From: CAZQQU01 sp964595625
GTDB lineage: Bacteria; Bacteroidota; Bacteroidia; Flavobacteriales; Flavobacteriaceae
Assembly: GCA_964595625.1 (NCBI GenBank)
Contig: CAZQQU010000008.1
Location: 1 to 64,000, forward strand
Length of the DNA: 64,000 nt
Reading direction: 5' to 3'
The position numbers and the translations under genes are program-made. Positions 43,490-52,560 of this stretch are shown here, in pieces (position 1 is the stretch's first letter; every line of letters starts with the position of its first letter). Under the pieces are notes generated by a model that was given only the letters and a program-made list of their open reading frames with translations, ran no database searches and was not told the origin of the DNA.

Positions 43490-45763
43490 ATGAATCATTT
43501 AAAAATTTATTTTACAGTAATTGCATTATTTATGACTTTATTATCAGTAAATGCACAATTTCAAGGTGATTGGAAAGGCGAGATTGATGTTCAAGGTATG
43601 AAACTCGAAATCATCTTCCACATAACCGAAGACAATGGAACCTACACATCTACCATGGATGTACCTATGCAAGGAGCTGCTGGTTTGCCGGTAGATAAGA
43701 CGGAAGTATCGGGACAAGAGATTACCTTATCGCTATCCAGTTTCCAAATCAAATACAGTGGAACTTTAGCGGGTGATACTATAAGTGGAAATTTTGAACA
43801 AGCCGGGATGGAGTTGCCTTTAGTATTACAAAAATTTGTGAGTACCCTACCCGGTGACACCACCTTACCAAGTAGCGAAGAAGAACTCAAAAAGTTAGCC
43901 GACTTGGATCAAGGTACCTACAAATATTCAGTAGCTGATTATTTTGCTAGACCTAAAGCGGCTGCTTTTCAACTGTCACCCGACGGTAAGTATATGTCGT
44001 ATATGGAAAAAGACAGTGATAACAAAAATCACGTATATGTTAAAAATGTAGCTACCGGTGAGGTAATACGTGCCATCGAAGAAGAAGACGAATTGATTCG
44101 TGGCTACGGTTGGATTAATAACGAACGTCTTTATTATTTAATGGACCAAGGAGGAAATGAAAATTACCATATCTATGCCGCCAATATTGATGGCTCGAAT
44201 GTTAAAGATCTTACTCCCTTTGAAGATGTTACTGCCAGTATCGTCAACTTATTAAAAGATCAGAAAGACTACATCATCATTTCGATGAATAAAAACAACA
44301 AGCAGATTTTTGAGCCTTTTAAATTAAATGTAGTTACCGGCGAACTTACTCTGTTGTATGAAAATAGCGATGTTAATAATCCTATTCAAGACTACATCTT
44401 TGATAAAGATGGCAACATGCGTGGCTATGTTAAATTAGTCAATGGTATTGAAATGGAAACCTATTATAAAGATAAAAACTCCCAAGATTTTAAATTACTT
44501 AAAAAAACCAATTGGGACGACACCTTTTATATTACAGCATTTAACTACCGCTCAAGCAACCCCGATGAAGCCTATGTAGTTACCAATTTGGATAGTGATA
44601 AAATTAAAATCGTTCTTTATGATCTAGCTAAAAATGAACAGATCAAAGAAGTATACTCACATCCAGTTTACGATATTTCGGGTTTACGCTTATCGCGAAA
44701 AAGAAACTACGAGTTAGATGCTTTCCAATACCAAGGCGAAAAACTTGAGATCGTTCCGGTTAGTGATTTGTATAAAAAAATGGATGCGACCATTCGAACT
44801 CAATTTCCCGGAAAACAATATTACATTGTTGACCACGACGATGACGAAAACACGTTTTTAGTGGCTATCCAAAGTGATAAACTATATGGAACTTACTACC
44901 AATACGATGTAAAAAGCGGCCAGTTGACATTTTTACATGACTTAATGCCTCAATTAAAAGAGGAAGATATGGCCGAAATGCGTCCTATCTCTTTTACCAG
45001 TCGAGATGGACTTACCATTTATGGTTATATTACTTTACCAAAAGCTGCCCTACAAGGCCAAAAAGTACCACTAATAGTTAATCCTCACGGTGGTCCGCAA
45101 GGAATTCGTGACACCTGGGGCTTTAATCCTGAAACACAACTTTTTGCTAGCCGAGGGTACGCCACCTTACAAGTGAATTTTAGAATTTCAGGAGGATACG
45201 GAAAAGAGTTTTTACGTGCTGGTTTTAAACAAATTGGACGTAAATTGATGGACGACATTGAGGATGGTGTACAATATGTGATTTCACAAGGATGGGTTGA
45301 TAAAGATAGAATCGCTATTTACGGAGGAAGCCACGGCGGATATGCCACCTTAATGGGATTAATTAAAACACCCGACTTATACGTTTGTGGTGTTAACTAT
45401 GTAGGAGTTTCAAACATCGAAACTTTTTTCGAGTCATTTCCTGAATATTGGAAACCTCTTCGCGAAATTGTAAAAGAAATATGGTATGATTTAGACAACC
45501 CGGAAGAAGCCAAAATTGCTCGGGAGGTATCACCCGTTTACCAGGTAGATAAAATCAAAAAGCCGTTGTTTGTAATTCAAGGTGCCAATGACCCTCGGGT
45601 TAAAATTGCAGAGTCTGACCAAATAGTAACAGCACTCCGCAACAAAGGTTTCGCGGTACCGTATATGGTTAAATACAATGAAGGACACGGATTTGCACGT
45701 GAAGAAAACAGACTAGAATTATATACCTATATGCTTGGGTTCTTAGCACAACACCTCAAGTAA
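43490..45763 (+). CDS. S9 family prolyl oligopeptidase with extra N-terminal domain
   Basis: I start at the ATG at 43490, which gives a signal peptide (MNHLKIYFTVIALFMTLL, ending SVNAQ); the frame is open further up but overlaps polA. The protein is 757 residues. A small beta-rich domain (about 22-130, DWKGEIDVQGMKLEIIFHI) comes first, then a beta-propeller (about 150-490). The alpha/beta-hydrolase catalytic domain has Ser614 in GGSHGGYA, Asp701 in GANDPRV and His733 in NEGHGF. It is likely a periplasmic or secreted peptidase that removes dipeptides or acyl-amino acids. Confidence 0.93.
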   Translation: MNHLKIYFTVIALFMTLLSVNAQFQGDWKGEIDVQGMKLEIIFHITEDNGTYTSTMDVPMQGAAGLPVDKTEVSGQEITLSLSSFQIKYSGTLAGDTISGNFEQAGMELPLVLQKFVSTLPGDTTLPSSEEELKKLADLDQGTYKYSVADYFARPKAAAFQLSPDGKYMSYMEKDSDNKNHVYVKNVATGEVIRAIEEEDELIRGYGWINNERLYYLMDQGGNENYHIYAANIDGSNVKDLTPFEDVTASIVNLLKDQKDYIIISMNKNNKQIFEPFKLNVVTGELTLLYENSDVNNPIQDYIFDKDGNMRGYVKLVNGIEMETYYKDKNSQDFKLLKKTNWDDTFYITAFNYRSSNPDEAYVVTNLDSDKIKIVLYDLAKNEQIKEVYSHPVYDISGLRLSRKRNYELDAFQYQGEKLEIVPVSDLYKKMDATIRTQFPGKQYYIVDHDDDENTFLVAIQSDKLYGTYYQYDVKSGQLTFLHDLMPQLKEEDMAEMRPISFTSRDGLTIYGYITLPKAALQGQKVPLIVNPHGGPQGIRDTWGFNPETQLFASRGYATLQVNFRISGGYGKEFLRAGFKQIGRKLMDDIEDGVQYVISQGWVDKDRIAIYGGSHGGYATLMGLIKTPDLYVCGVNYVGVSNIETFFESFPEYWKPLREIVKEIWYDLDNPEEAKIAREVSPVYQVDKIKKPLFVIQGANDPRVKIAESDQIVTALRNKGFAVPYMVKYNEGHGFAREENRLELYTYMLGFLAQHLK

Positions 45764-45785
45764 AATAAATATCACTGAACTTTAA

Positions 45786-45812
45786 AATCCGGAGACTTAA
45801 CCCTCCGGATTT
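45786..45812 (+). terminator. terminator after the S9 peptidase gene
   Basis: AATCCGGAG and CTCCGGATT arms with an 8-nt loop, followed by T5-7. It lies 20 bp after the stop codon. Confidence 0.9.
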
Positions 45813-45897
45813 TTTTATACCCCTCACTGACATAAAATTATGCTCCAATCCTTTTATAATGTTTCTACTTTCTTATTTTTACCAAAAAAAATAGTTT

Positions 45898-46293
45898 ATG
45901 GCTACGATTTTCACAAAAATTATCGAAGGAGAAATCCCTGCCTACCGGGTAGCAGAAAATGAAGATTTTTTAGCTTTCTTGGATATTAATCCCAATGTAC
46001 CGGGACACACTTTGTGTATTCCTAAAATTGAAGTGGATAAAATCTTTGATTTGGAAGAAGAAACCTATCTCCATTTGATGAAATTTTCCAGAAAAGTAGC
46101 TCACGCACTCCAAAAATCAGTTCCTTGTAAACGAATCGGCGTGGCCGTAGTGGGTTTGGAAGTACCTCATGTACACGTTCACTTGATTCCTCTCAACCAA
46201 ATGCAGGATATGGATTTTAGCAAAAAAACACCCATGACCCATGACGAGTTTGACGCTTTAGCCAAATTAATTCAGTCGCACCTAAATTCCTAA
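45898..46293 (+). CDS. HIT family hydrolase
   Basis: 131 residues with the histidine-triad signature HVHVHLIP at about 96-103 and the N-terminal FTKIIEGEIPAYRVAE block typical of bacterial HIT (HinT-like) proteins. These hydrolyse nucleotide phosphoramidates or related nucleotides. It converges with the histidine kinase gene, and their stop codons overlap by 4 bp. Confidence 0.93.
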   Translation: MATIFTKIIEGEIPAYRVAENEDFLAFLDINPNVPGHTLCIPKIEVDKIFDLEEETYLHLMKFSRKVAHALQKSVPCKRIGVAVVGLEVPHVHVHLIPLNQMQDMDFSKKTPMTHDEFDALAKLIQSHLNS

Positions 46294-47456
46294 TCCACAA
46301 TTTTAATGGATATTTGAATACAAGTTCCTTTGTCAATAATCGACTCTTTGACTTTGATTTTGCCGTTGTGGTAATCTTCAACAATTCTTTTAGTGAGTGA
46401 CAACCCCAATCCCCAACCTCGAGTTTTAGTAGTAAAACCGGGAGTAAAAATCTTATTAAAATTCTTTTTGGGCATACCTCTACCCGTATCTGATACCAAA
46501 ATATATACTTGGCTCGTGTTTTCAACTATTTCAACGGTCAGTGTTCCTTGGCCCTTCATGGCATCCATAGCATTTTTGGCTAAATTCTCTACGGCCCAAC
46601 CAAATAGCTGTTTGTTAAGCATTACATAAATAGGTTTGTCAGGTACTAAGGTTTTAAATTCGATAAGTTTACTACTTCTCCTTTTCAGATAATCTATCGC
46701 TTGTAGGGTTTCTGAAACGATATCTTTTTTCTCTAAAATAGGCACCGAACCAATTTTTGAGAAACGATCAGTAATGGTTTGTAACCTAAATATGTCTTTT
46801 TCCATTTCTGTTATATACGCCTCATTGACTTGCTCTTGTTTTAAAATTTCGGTCCATCCTACCAAAGAAGACAAAGGAGTTCCAATTTGATGCGCGGTTT
46901 CTTTAGCCATTCCTGCCCACAAACGATTTTGTTCCGAGACTTTGCGGGTACGTAGAAAGAAATATACCAGTGAAACAAACAATAAAATGATCAGTACAAT
47001 AAAGATTGGGTAGTAAGTAATTTTTTGAATCAGTTTAGAATTTCCATAATAAATGATACTATACACTTCGTCTTCGTGAGTAACTTCAATCGGGGTATAT
47101 TGCTTTTTAAAAGACTCAATCATTTTTTCTACCTGATTGACATTTTTAACCTTTTCGGGGTCAATATTATTAAATGTATAATGCTCCATCGGGTCCTCTG
47201 AATTGGATTCAAAATGGTAGAGGATCATCGGCGTGGTTTTATTTTTAGTAAGTATATCTAAAGCTAATTGAGTTAGATTAGTGTCTAAATCCTCTTGGAT
47301 GAGCAGTTCCTGTGCCGAAGCCCAGATTTCCATTTTTTTTCGCTCGCTGTCTTTGAGTTGATTAAAAAACACAAAGGTATTCCAAAGTATAAGGGTAGTT
47401 GTAGCAATAGATACTACAATGATGATTATTTTAAAATGATTGCGGTCGTTACTCAT
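46290..47456 (-). CDS. sensor histidine kinase
   Basis: 388 residues. An N-terminal membrane helix (IIIIVVSIATTTLILWNTFVF) is followed by a periplasmic sensor region (about 35-150), a second membrane helix (about 152-172) and a HisKA-type dimerisation domain with the phosphoacceptor His189 in AHQIGTPLSSL. The HATPase domain ends with SDTGRGMPKKN and GWGLGLSLTKRIVE. No response regulator gene adjoins it, so it is an orphan kinase. The signal is unknown. Confidence 0.92.
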   Translation of the reverse strand: MSNDRNHFKIIIIVVSIATTTLILWNTFVFFNQLKDSERKKMEIWASAQELLIQEDLDTNLTQLALDILTKNKTTPMILYHFESNSEDPMEHYTFNNIDPEKVKNVNQVEKMIESFKKQYTPIEVTHEDEVYSIIYYGNSKLIQKITYYPIFIVLIILLFVSLVYFFLRTRKVSEQNRLWAGMAKETAHQIGTPLSSLVGWTEILKQEQVNEAYITEMEKDIFRLQTITDRFSKIGSVPILEKKDIVSETLQAIDYLKRRSSKLIEFKTLVPDKPIYVMLNKQLFGWAVENLAKNAMDAMKGQGTLTVEIVENTSQVYILVSDTGRGMPKKNFNKIFTPGFTTKTRGWGLGLSLTKRIVEDYHNGKIKVKESIIDKGTCIQISIKIVD

Positions 47457-47524
47457 AAATTAGGAATAGTATTAAACTTGTAAATATAACGAATCGTAGG
47501 TGTTGACAATATAACTGCAAAGCA

Positions 47525-47577
47525 CAAATATAATTGTGTAAGTCTTCCCTAAAAAATAGCAGAATTATGTAACTTTG
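47525..47577. promoter_or_regulatory. divergent -7 boxes between the kinase and flavin reductase genes
   Basis: Minus-strand TATATTTG (47525-47532) faces the kinase. Plus-strand TAACTTTG (47570-47577) ends 6 bp before the flavin reductase ATG at 47584, so that mRNA may be almost leaderless. No exact -33 TTTG is seen for either. Confidence 0.5.
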
Positions 47578-47583
47578 TATGAT

Positions 47584-48459
47584 ATGATTTCAATAGATCC
47601 TAATACCATTTCTACTGGCCGTTTGCACGGGCATTTGTTAGGGGCGGTAACACCTCGCCCCATAGCTTTTGCGAGTACGATAGACAAAGACGGGAATATC
47701 AATTTAGCGCCGTTTAGCTTCTTTAATGTATTTAGTGCTAACCCACCCATTTTAATTTTTTCTCCTGCTCGAAGAGGAAGAGATAACACTACTAAGCACA
47801 CCTTCGAAAATGTGTTAGAGGTAAAAGAAACGGTAATCAATATCGTCAACTACAAGATGGTACAGCAGATGTCATTAGCATCGACTGAGTACCCCAAAGG
47901 AGTAAACGAATTTGTAAAAGCAGGTTTTACCCCTCTAAAATCAGTAAAAGTCAGTCCGCCGCGTGTTGCGGAGAGTCCGGTACAGATGGAATGTGTCGTC
48001 AAGGAAGTGATTTCGTTGGGCGATCAAGGAGCGGCTGGCAACTTAGTTATTTGTGAGGTGGTGTATCTTCATATCCAATCGGATATACTGGACGAAGAAG
48101 GAATTATTGATCAACACAAAATCGATACCGTGGCTCGGATGGGTGGTAATTGGTACACCCGAGCTCAAGCGGGTATGTTTGAAGTACCCAAACCGCTGAC
48201 CACTATGGGCATAGGAGTGGATCAAATTCCTGAAACAATTCGCCTAAGCAGTGTTTTAACAGGCAACGATCTGGGCGTATTGGGCAATGTTGAAAAATTA
48301 CCAACCCGTAAGGAAATTGACCAATTTATCCAAAAACAGCTACGTGTAAAAGATGTACTAGACAGAAAGGATGTAGCAGAAATTCATAACTTAGCTAAAG
48401 AGTATATACAACAAGGCGATGTGCTTTCGGCATGGAAAGTATTGCTTGCAGAAATCTAA
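47584..48459 (+). CDS. flavin reductase-like domain protein
   Basis: 291 residues from the ATG at 47584 (a TTG three codons up only extends the frame). The N-terminal part has the flavin reductase/flavoredoxin fold: GAVTPRPIAFASTIDKDGN, NLAPFSFFNVFSANPPI, VINIVNYKMVQQMSLAS. It binds FMN and uses or transfers reducing equivalents; the partner is not known. The last 90 residues are helical and not typical of the smaller flavin reductases. The DUF3127 gene follows after 4 bp. Confidence 0.85.
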   Translation: MISIDPNTISTGRLHGHLLGAVTPRPIAFASTIDKDGNINLAPFSFFNVFSANPPILIFSPARRGRDNTTKHTFENVLEVKETVINIVNYKMVQQMSLASTEYPKGVNEFVKAGFTPLKSVKVSPPRVAESPVQMECVVKEVISLGDQGAAGNLVICEVVYLHIQSDILDEEGIIDQHKIDTVARMGGNWYTRAQAGMFEVPKPLTTMGIGVDQIPETIRLSSVLTGNDLGVLGNVEKLPTRKEIDQFIQKQLRVKDVLDRKDVAEIHNLAKEYIQQGDVLSAWKVLLAEI

Positions 48460-48463
48460 TAAT

Positions 48464-48838
48464 ATGGAAATACAAGGAACGATTAAGCAAATTGGAGAAA
48501 CCCAGACTTTTGGCTCCAACGGATTTAGAAAAAGAGAAGTAGTGATTACCACTAACGAACAATACCCACAATTTTTGTTAGTTGAATTTATACAAGACAA
48601 AACCGATTTACTCAATTCTTATAAACCGGGCCAAGAGGTAAAAATAAGTATCAATTTACGCGGTCGAGAGTGGGTTAATCCACAAGGCGAAACCAAATAT
48701 TTTAATTCCATTCAGGGATGGCGTATCGAAAGTATAGACACATCCACCGCAGGAATGCCTCCGATGCCTCCGGCGGAGCAATTTGAATCCATCCAAGATA
48801 TGGACTCCCAGGACGATACAGACGATTTACCTTTTTAA
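48464..48838 (+). CDS. DUF3127 protein, OB-fold-like with SSB-type tip
   Basis: 124 residues from the ATG at 48464 (an upstream open frame overlaps the previous gene). The DUF3127 core has EIQGTIKQIGETQTFGSNGF, RKREVVITT and KISINLRGREW; the beta-rich pattern resembles an OB fold. The C-terminus is acidic, ending in DSQDDTDDLPF, very close to the DDIPF tip through which single-stranded DNA-binding proteins recruit repair partners. It follows the flavin reductase by 4 bp and precedes aat by 25 bp. A DNA-related role is inference. Confidence 0.85.
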   Translation: MEIQGTIKQIGETQTFGSNGFRKREVVITTNEQYPQFLLVEFIQDKTDLLNSYKPGQEVKISINLRGREWVNPQGETKYFNSIQGWRIESIDTSTAGMPPMPPAEQFESIQDMDSQDDTDDLPF

Positions 48839-48863
48839 AATGAGTTGCTTATACCCATAAGCT

Positions 48864-49508
48864 ATGTTTTTTTATATACAAGGTAGCCCTTTTCCGGATC
48901 CCGCATCAGCAGACCATGACGGACTTTTGGCGGTTGGAGGAGATTTATCTGTAGATACCCTGCTTAAGGCCTATTGCAGTGGGATTTTCCCGTGGTATAA
49001 CGAAAACGACCCCATTTTATGGTGGAGTCCCGACCCAAGAATGGTACTCTTTCCTGATAAATTCAAAGTTTCCAAAAGCTTTCGAAAGATTCTTAGAGAC
49101 CCAGGTTTTCAGGTGACTTTTAACCAAAATTTTGAGCAGGTCATTGAGGCCTGTGCCAGTATTTCCCGAAGTGGTCAACGAGGTACCTGGATTACCCAGG
49201 AGATTAAACAAGCCTATATGGAATTACACCGACAGGGTTTTGCAGTTTCGGTGGAATGCTGGTACCAAGGAAATTTAGCGGGAGGACTGTACGGAATAGA
49301 CTTAGTAGATAAAAAAGTGTTTTGTGGCGAAAGTATGTTTCATACCGTTAGCAATGCCTCCAAGGTAGCCTTGTATTTTTTGTCGGAAAAATTAAAAAAA
49401 GAAAACTACCAGTTGATAGATTGCCAGATACATTCAGACCATTTGGCCTCCTTAGGTGCCGAAAACATTTCGCGCCAAGCGTTTTTACGCTATTTACAAG
49501 GTAGCTGA
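48864..49508 (+). CDS. aat: leucyl/phenylalanyl-tRNA-protein transferase
   Basis: 214 residues. Aat adds Leu or Phe to N-terminal Lys/Arg of proteins, which marks them for ClpS/ClpAP degradation (N-end rule). Family signatures are GIFPWYNENDPILWWSPDP, RGTWITQEIKQAY, GLYGIDLVDKKVFCGESMF and DCQIHSDHLASLGAE. Its end overlaps the convergent tag gene by 15 bp. Confidence 0.95.
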   Translation: MFFYIQGSPFPDPASADHDGLLAVGGDLSVDTLLKAYCSGIFPWYNENDPILWWSPDPRMVLFPDKFKVSKSFRKILRDPGFQVTFNQNFEQVIEACASISRSGQRGTWITQEIKQAYMELHRQGFAVSVECWYQGNLAGGLYGIDLVDKKVFCGESMFHTVSNASKVALYFLSEKLKKENYQLIDCQIHSDHLASLGAENISRQAFLRYLQGS

Positions 49509-50072
49509 TAGAGTCCCAGATGGATATCGAAAGCAACTTGTCAAATGGTCGTTAATCATACCCGTAGCCTGCATATGAGCATACACTACGGTACTTCCCA
49601 GAAATTTAAAACCCCGTTTTTTCAGATCTTTACTGATTTGGTCTGATAGCGAGGTTGTTGCTGGTACTTCTTGTAGCGTTTTCCAGTGATTTTGAATGGG
49701 TTCTCCCCCTACAAAACCCCATATATACTTACTAAAACTACCAAATTCTTGTTGGACTTGAATAAAAGCTCGAGCATTCGTCACTGTGGCTTCTATTTTT
49801 AATCGATTGCGGATTATACCCGAATCGTTCATCAATTGGTTTAATTTTGTGTCCGAATACCGTGCAATTTTATGGTAGTCAAAACCGTCCAATGCTTTCC
49901 TAAAATTTTCTCGCTTACGCAAAATAGTGAGCCAACTAAGGCCTGCCTGAAAACTCTCTAAAACCAAAAATTCAAATAAGAGCTGATCATCGTAAACGGG
50001 CACGCCCCACTCTGTATCGTGGTATGCCACATACAAGGGGTCTGTGCCACACCAAGGACAACGGTTGTTCAT
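49494..50072 (-). CDS. tag: DNA-3-methyladenine glycosylase I
   Basis: 192-residue base-excision repair enzyme that removes 3-methyladenine from DNA. The zinc-binding start (RCPWCGTD), the active-site region (HDTEWGVPVYDDQLLFEFL, with catalytic Glu in LVLESFQAGLSW) and the C-terminal zinc ligands (HMQATGMINDHLTSCF) are complete. It follows the TonB-like gene by 29 bp and overlaps aat at the 3' end. Confidence 0.95.
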   Translation of the reverse strand: MNNRCPWCGTDPLYVAYHDTEWGVPVYDDQLLFEFLVLESFQAGLSWLTILRKRENFRKALDGFDYHKIARYSDTKLNQLMNDSGIIRNRLKIEATVTNARAFIQVQQEFGSFSKYIWGFVGGEPIQNHWKTLQEVPATTSLSDQISKDLKKRGFKFLGSTVVYAHMQATGMINDHLTSCFRYPSGTLSATL

Positions 50073-50101
50073 TTTTTATTGTAAATGTAAAAAAAATGAA
50101 A

Positions 50102-50818
50102 TTACTGACCCGGAAAAATATAGGTAATCGTCCCAACTTGTGAAGTTAGCGAAGTATGGGAAGTAAAACGTGCTTGACTGGCATAATGTAGTGCTTGATC
50201 GATCAAACAGCCGTCCGAAGTATCCGATGCCGCTTGATTAACAGCCACTGAAGTCACTACACCGGCTTGGTTCACGGTTATATTCACTACAATTTTTCCT
50301 CCCTTGGGGCAGGTATATACTGGGTTGGGAAAATAGACAGCTGTACGATTAATCAGGTGGTAATAATTGGTGCTGTTACGATGTGAAAAGTTTGATGTTT
50401 CTTCTTCACTTTCAGTGGCTTCCTCCTCCTCAGAATCATTATTTTTCTTTTCGTATTTCTTATATACTCGTTTGGGTTCGGTAGTATTCATCGCCAATAG
50501 TGAGTTGTCTTGTCGTTGCAGTTCTAATTGTTCGATAAATTCTTCATATTCCCGTTGGTAAGATTGAGACTGGGTCGATTTATTCCCCCCTGCCGGAAGA
50601 GCTTCATTATAGGATTGGTGGGTTTCTACTGGGTTGGTTTCGTTTTCTGTTTGACGTAGAAACTCTTCAAGTAACTCTATATCGGCAAGTTCGGTTTCGT
50701 AGTACGTTTCCTCATAGGGCGGTGTCTCTACATGGAGTTTTCCAATAAACAATAGCAATACTACATGGGCCATCAGCAGTACGGTTACCAGCAAAGATTT
50801 TTGAGTCTCAGGTTTCAT
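50102..50818 (-). CDS. TonB-like single-span periplasmic protein
   Basis: 238 residues: one N-terminal membrane helix (LLVTVLLMAHVVLLLFIG), a low-complexity acidic linker with NDSEEEEATESEEE, and a C-terminal domain (about 165-238) with GGKIVVNITVNQAGVVTSVA, resembling the TonB C-terminal fold and the C-terminus of the 27312-28115 protein. No ExbB/ExbD genes adjoin it. It may be a second energy transducer or a protein that only shares the fold. Confidence 0.7.
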   Translation of the reverse strand: MKPETQKSLLVTVLLMAHVVLLLFIGKLHVETPPYEETYYETELADIELLEEFLRQTENETNPVETHQSYNEALPAGGNKSTQSQSYQREYEEFIEQLELQRQDNSLLAMNTTEPKRVYKKYEKKNNDSEEEEATESEEETSNFSHRNSTNYYHLINRTAVYFPNPVYTCPKGGKIVVNITVNQAGVVTSVAVNQAASDTSDGCLIDQALHYASQARFTSHTSLTSQVGTITYIFPGQ

Positions 50819-50829
50819 AGCTGGTGCAA

Positions 50830-50875
50830 ATTATCATGAAAAAATTAATAATCAACTGCGATTAATAATTTTTTA
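50830..50875 (-). terminator. weak terminator after truB
   Basis: Imperfect AT-only arms (AATTATTAATC/GATTATTAATT-like) are followed by TTTTTT on the minus strand, 55 bp after the truB stop. Low GC makes this a weak call. Confidence 0.35.
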
Positions 50876-50925
50876 ACCCCTAAAAAAAGAAAATAACTGC
50901 TTTGTTGCGAATTAATTAAAAGGCT

Positions 50926-51627
50926 TTATGGAATTTCTAGTGCCTGTATATAGGCTTCAAAACTCTCGGGGCTATAAGCGTCCTCTACGGATAAATCGCC
51001 AATTTTAGTTCGCCGTAAGGCCGATAAATAAGCCCCATTTTGTAAAGCTTGACCAAAATCATGAGCAAGCGAACGTATGTAGGTTCCTTTACTACACCGT
51101 ACTCTAAAATCTAGATGAGGCAACTGAATCTTTGTTATTTCAAATTCAAAAACGCATACTTTCCGACTTTCAATTTCTACTGTTTCTCCTTTGCGCGCAT
51201 GTTCATAGAGACGAACTCCACTTTTTTTAACCGCAGAAAAAAGCGGTGGTTTTTGATCGATAATTCCTATAAATTGTTGTTTTACAGCTTGAATTTTCTG
51301 TTCAGTGATGTTGCTGTAATCAAAAGTTTGATCTATGGCTGTTTCTAAATCATAACTAGGTGTGGTGGCTCCCAAGGTGATGGTGCCGGTATATTCTTTT
51401 TCAGCAGCTTGGTAATGATGTATGTTTTTAGTTTCTTTTCCAATACATATAACCAGTAATCCGGTGGCGAGCGGATCTAAGGTTCCTGCGTGACCGACCT
51501 TTATCTTTTTTAATTTGAATTTTCTTTTGAGTAGCCACCGCACTTTATTAACCACTTGAAATGAAGTCCATTCTACGGGTTTGTCAAACAATAATACTTT
51601 TCCTTTTACTAAATTGTCGGTGGTCAT
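50926..51627 (-). CDS. truB: tRNA pseudouridine(55) synthase
   Basis: 233 residues. TruB makes the pseudouridine at position 55 in the T loop of tRNAs. Motif II HAGTLDPLATGLLVICIG contains the catalytic Asp, FDKPVEWTSFQ is motif I, and CSKGTYIRSLAHDFG is motif III. It lacks a long C-terminal PUA domain, as in other Bacteroidota. It lies in the conserved ftsX-DUF3098-uppP-truB cluster. Confidence 0.96.
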   Translation of the reverse strand: MTTDNLVKGKVLLFDKPVEWTSFQVVNKVRWLLKRKFKLKKIKVGHAGTLDPLATGLLVICIGKETKNIHHYQAAEKEYTGTITLGATTPSYDLETAIDQTFDYSNITEQKIQAVKQQFIGIIDQKPPLFSAVKKSGVRLYEHARKGETVEIESRKVCVFEFEITKIQLPHLDFRVRCSKGTYIRSLAHDFGQALQNGAYLSALRRTKIGDLSVEDAYSPESFEAYIQALEIP

Positions 51628-51744
51628 AAAGTTGATATAAAATCAAATAAACGATAGATTGCAACTAGAAATTATCCTATTTTAAATAGAAATACGATAA
51701 AATTATAAAAAAAAGAAAATCGTTTTTGCACTTTTTCTAAATTA

Positions 51745-52560
51745 TTAGCTTTTAAAAAAAAGGGAATACCCTATTACGGTTAGACCCACAAGCAAGCAAT
51801 AAACAGCAAACCAAGTAAGTTTGGCTTTTTTCACCAAACTAATCATCCATTTACAGGCTATTAGCCCTGAGAAAAAAGCAGCAATAAAACCCGCCAGTAG
51901 GGCCGAACCAGACACTTGTTCCATGATCAACACGCCGGAGGATTGGGCGTCGATAAACATTTTGGCCGTTGCGCCAAAAATTAGTGGAAGTACCATCAAA
52001 AACGAAAATTGTGCCGCTTGCGAACGTTCATTTCCTAAAATAATAGATGTAGAAATGGTTGTTCCGGATCGTGAGATTCCGGGTAACAAAGCTGCTACCG
52101 CTTGTGCGATTCCAATAATCAAAGCATCTTTAAAATGGATATCGCGTTTTGCATTTTTGGCACGGTCTGCAAAAAAAAGTAAACCCGAAGTAATCAACAA
52201 CATAAAACCCACCAGCTCTAGATTAGAAAAAAGTTCTTCTAAAGTATCTTTTAAAAATACCCCCATCAAAGCCGCCGGAATCATTGATAGAATTATTTTA
52301 AGGGAAAATAAAAATTCTTCGTTGCGTTGGAACTGAAAAAGCCCACGAAAAATTCGAAAAATTTGATTCCTATAAATAACCATCGTACTGAGGGCGGTAG
52401 CGAAGTGTAATACAATAGCTATGAGCAAATTTTGGGATTCTTCGTAATGTAATCCCAACATTTCTTGAGCAATAACGATATGACCACTGGACGATACCGG
52501 AAGAAATTCTGTCAACCCTTGAACCAATCCAACGATGAGGGCTTTCAGGGTTTCGGTCAT
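51745..52560 (-). CDS. uppP: undecaprenyl-diphosphate phosphatase
   Basis: 271-residue integral membrane enzyme that dephosphorylates undecaprenyl diphosphate, recycling the carrier lipid for cell-wall synthesis; it also confers bacitracin tolerance. The active-site motifs QGLTEFLPVSSSGHIVIA and LLPGISRSGTTISTSI are complete. Its ATG overlaps the DUF3098 stop codon (ATGA), so the genes are translationally coupled. Confidence 0.96.
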   Translation of the reverse strand: MTETLKALIVGLVQGLTEFLPVSSSGHIVIAQEMLGLHYEESQNLLIAIVLHFATALSTMVIYRNQIFRIFRGLFQFQRNEEFLFSLKIILSMIPAALMGVFLKDTLEELFSNLELVGFMLLITSGLLFFADRAKNAKRDIHFKDALIIGIAQAVAALLPGISRSGTTISTSIILGNERSQAAQFSFLMVLPLIFGATAKMFIDAQSSGVLIMEQVSGSALLAGFIAAFFSGLIACKWMISLVKKAKLTWFAVYCLLVGLTVIGYSLFFKS

